A DNA stretch of 64,000 nucleotides from NCBI RefSeq assembly GCF_049341845.1, contig NZ_JBMPIT010000005.1, forward strand, positions 307,014 to 371,013, given 5' to 3'. Source of the DNA: Curtobacterium guangdongense. GTDB taxonomy: Bacteria; Actinomycetota; Actinomycetes; Actinomycetales; Microbacteriaceae. The position numbers were made by a program, and so were the translations under genes. The notes under the pieces are model-generated. The model was not told the origin of the DNA and made no database searches. It saw nothing but the letters and a program-made list of their open reading frames with translations. The first letter of the stretch is position 1. Each line of letters begins with the position of its first letter. Shown here in pieces: positions 63,188 through 64,000 of this stretch.

Positions 63188-63949
63188 TCAGCACGTTCCG
63201 GTGGTCTGGAGGCCCTGCTCGCTCAGCGGGAGCTCGTCCGCCGTGACGCGCACCGTCGCGTGCGCAGCCGTCACGTCGAGTGACCGGACCCGCAGCGCCT
63301 CGGGCAGGAACTGCGCCGTGCACACCGACACGGGCGTGTTCGTCACCCCGGGGATGTCGTCCACCTTGAGGTCGAGGGCCGAGTTCGTGATCCTGACCGT
63401 CTTCGGGGTGATCGTGATGCCCTTGCCGTCGCTCTGGGCGACGACGGAACCGCGGGCCTCGTACGAGATGTCGTAGCCGAGCACCGCGGTCGTGCCGGAC
63501 AGCTGCACGCCGCCGTCGACGAGTGACATCCGGTCGAACAGCGGACTGTACTTCGACAGGTCCTTCACGCTCGACGCCGCAAGCGTCACGGTGCCGTCGA
63601 CGTCGTGCACGGCTCCGGCACCGTCGATCGGCACGTCGTGCGCCGTGACGTCGGCGGCGAGCGGGACGCCGTCGACCGTGATCTCCTTCGACGAGATCTC
63701 GACCTCGTCGAGGGAGCCGCCGATCAGCTGCGGGATGAGGACGCCCTTCGCGTGGGCGTCGACCGTGCCCTCGGTCCCGGCGGGCAGGGACTGCTCCACC
63801 TGCTGCGCGATCATCCGGTCCACGACGCCGCGGAGCACGAACTCGGCGATGACGACGAGCGCGGCGAGCACGACCACGATGCCGATCACGACGATCGTCA
63901 GGGTGCGGCCGCGGCGGCGCCGCTTCGGGGTGTCGGTTGCGGTGGACAT
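63188..63949 (-). CDS. DUF2993 (LmeA-like) membrane-anchored lipid-binding protein
   Basis: 253 residues from ATG 63949, with AGGTGGG upstream. One N-terminal membrane anchor (about 18-42) is followed by an outside domain with VDRMIAQQVEQSLP, KGVLIPQLIGGSLDEVEISSK and repeated beta segments typical of DUF2993. Mycobacterial LmeA binds phospholipids and supports lipomannan synthesis; a related cell-envelope role is inferred. Two cysteines near the end (VCTAQ, TGTC) could pair. Confidence 0.9.
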   Translation of the reverse strand: MSTATDTPKRRRRGRTLTIVVIGIVVVLAALVVIAEFVLRGVVDRMIAQQVEQSLPAGTEGTVDAHAKGVLIPQLIGGSLDEVEISSKEITVDGVPLAADVTAHDVPIDGAGAVHDVDGTVTLAASSVKDLSKYSPLFDRMSLVDGGVQLSGTTAVLGYDISYEARGSVVAQSDGKGITITPKTVRITNSALDLKVDDIPGVTNTPVSVCTAQFLPEALRVRSLDVTAAHATVRVTADELPLSEQGLQTTGTC

Positions 63950-63982
63950 GCGTCCCACCTTGCCAGCGTCCCCCGGCAGCCC

Positions 63983-64000
63983 GCCTGGAGGCTCGGCGCG
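63983..64000. repeat. GGAGGCTCGG element at window edge
   Basis: GCCTGGAGGCTCGGCGCG contains the core of the dispersed element; any second arm lies beyond the window. Confidence 0.4.

Overview
The window is about 70% G+C, nearly all coding, and mostly transcribed from the minus strand. Start codons are often GTG, and stop/start overlaps of the GTGA or ATGA type are frequent. Gene order and protein sequences point to an actinobacterium of the family Microbacteriaceae. My best guess for the genus is Curtobacterium or a close relative; this is inferred from gene content and not tested by a database search.

Layout. 1-15,000 is a translation and core-maintenance block: the 5' part of alaS, a small membrane protein, rpsD, rarA, a cyclophilin, a DUF349 protein, ribF, two small membrane proteins, truB, a uridine-kinase-like protein, mutY, rbfA, infB, ylxR and nusA. 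15,000-23,000 holds proS and the isoprenoid/site-2-protease trio ispG, rseP and dxr, with a cysteine hydrolase and an NCS1 permease inserted between ispG and rseP. 23,000-26,500 holds a small secreted peptide, an FKBP lipoprotein, an OsmC protein, an asparaginase and one unrecognised membrane protein.

26,550-42,104 is the most unusual part: eight minus-strand genes, several translationally coupled. In transcription order they are an FHA protein, a PP2C phosphatase, a Ser/Thr kinase with an outside FN3-like domain, a 1,942-residue Ig/FN3-repeat surface protein, a MoxR ATPase, a DUF58 protein, a transglutaminase-like membrane protein whose catalytic triad is replaced, and a two-zinc-ribbon FHA protein. 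It reads as a phosphorylation-controlled cell-surface system. I know of no characterised function for the whole set.

42,200-63,950 is the classical actinobacterial lysA-hom-thrC-thrB-rho-prfA-prmC-tsaC-wecA-atp supercluster: lysine and threonine synthesis, transcription and translation termination, t6A modification, lipid-linked sugar transfer and the whole F1Fo ATP synthase. yaaA and a hypothetical gene follow. Compared with Mycobacterium tuberculosis, rpmE (between rho and prfA) and argS (before lysA) are missing from this location, and rimP is missing before nusA.

Non-coding features include strong hairpin terminators, a dispersed family of GGAC...GTCC hairpins sharing the core GGAGGCTCGG, a triple CCGAATCGCGCGTAGG element between HAD and prmC, 16-bp tandem repeats upstream of the FHA gene, and several promoters whose -10 box lies only 6-8 nt from the start codon, suggesting leaderless mRNAs. 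I saw no tRNA, rRNA, CRISPR array, insertion sequence or prophage. No gap between genes exceeds 300 bases.
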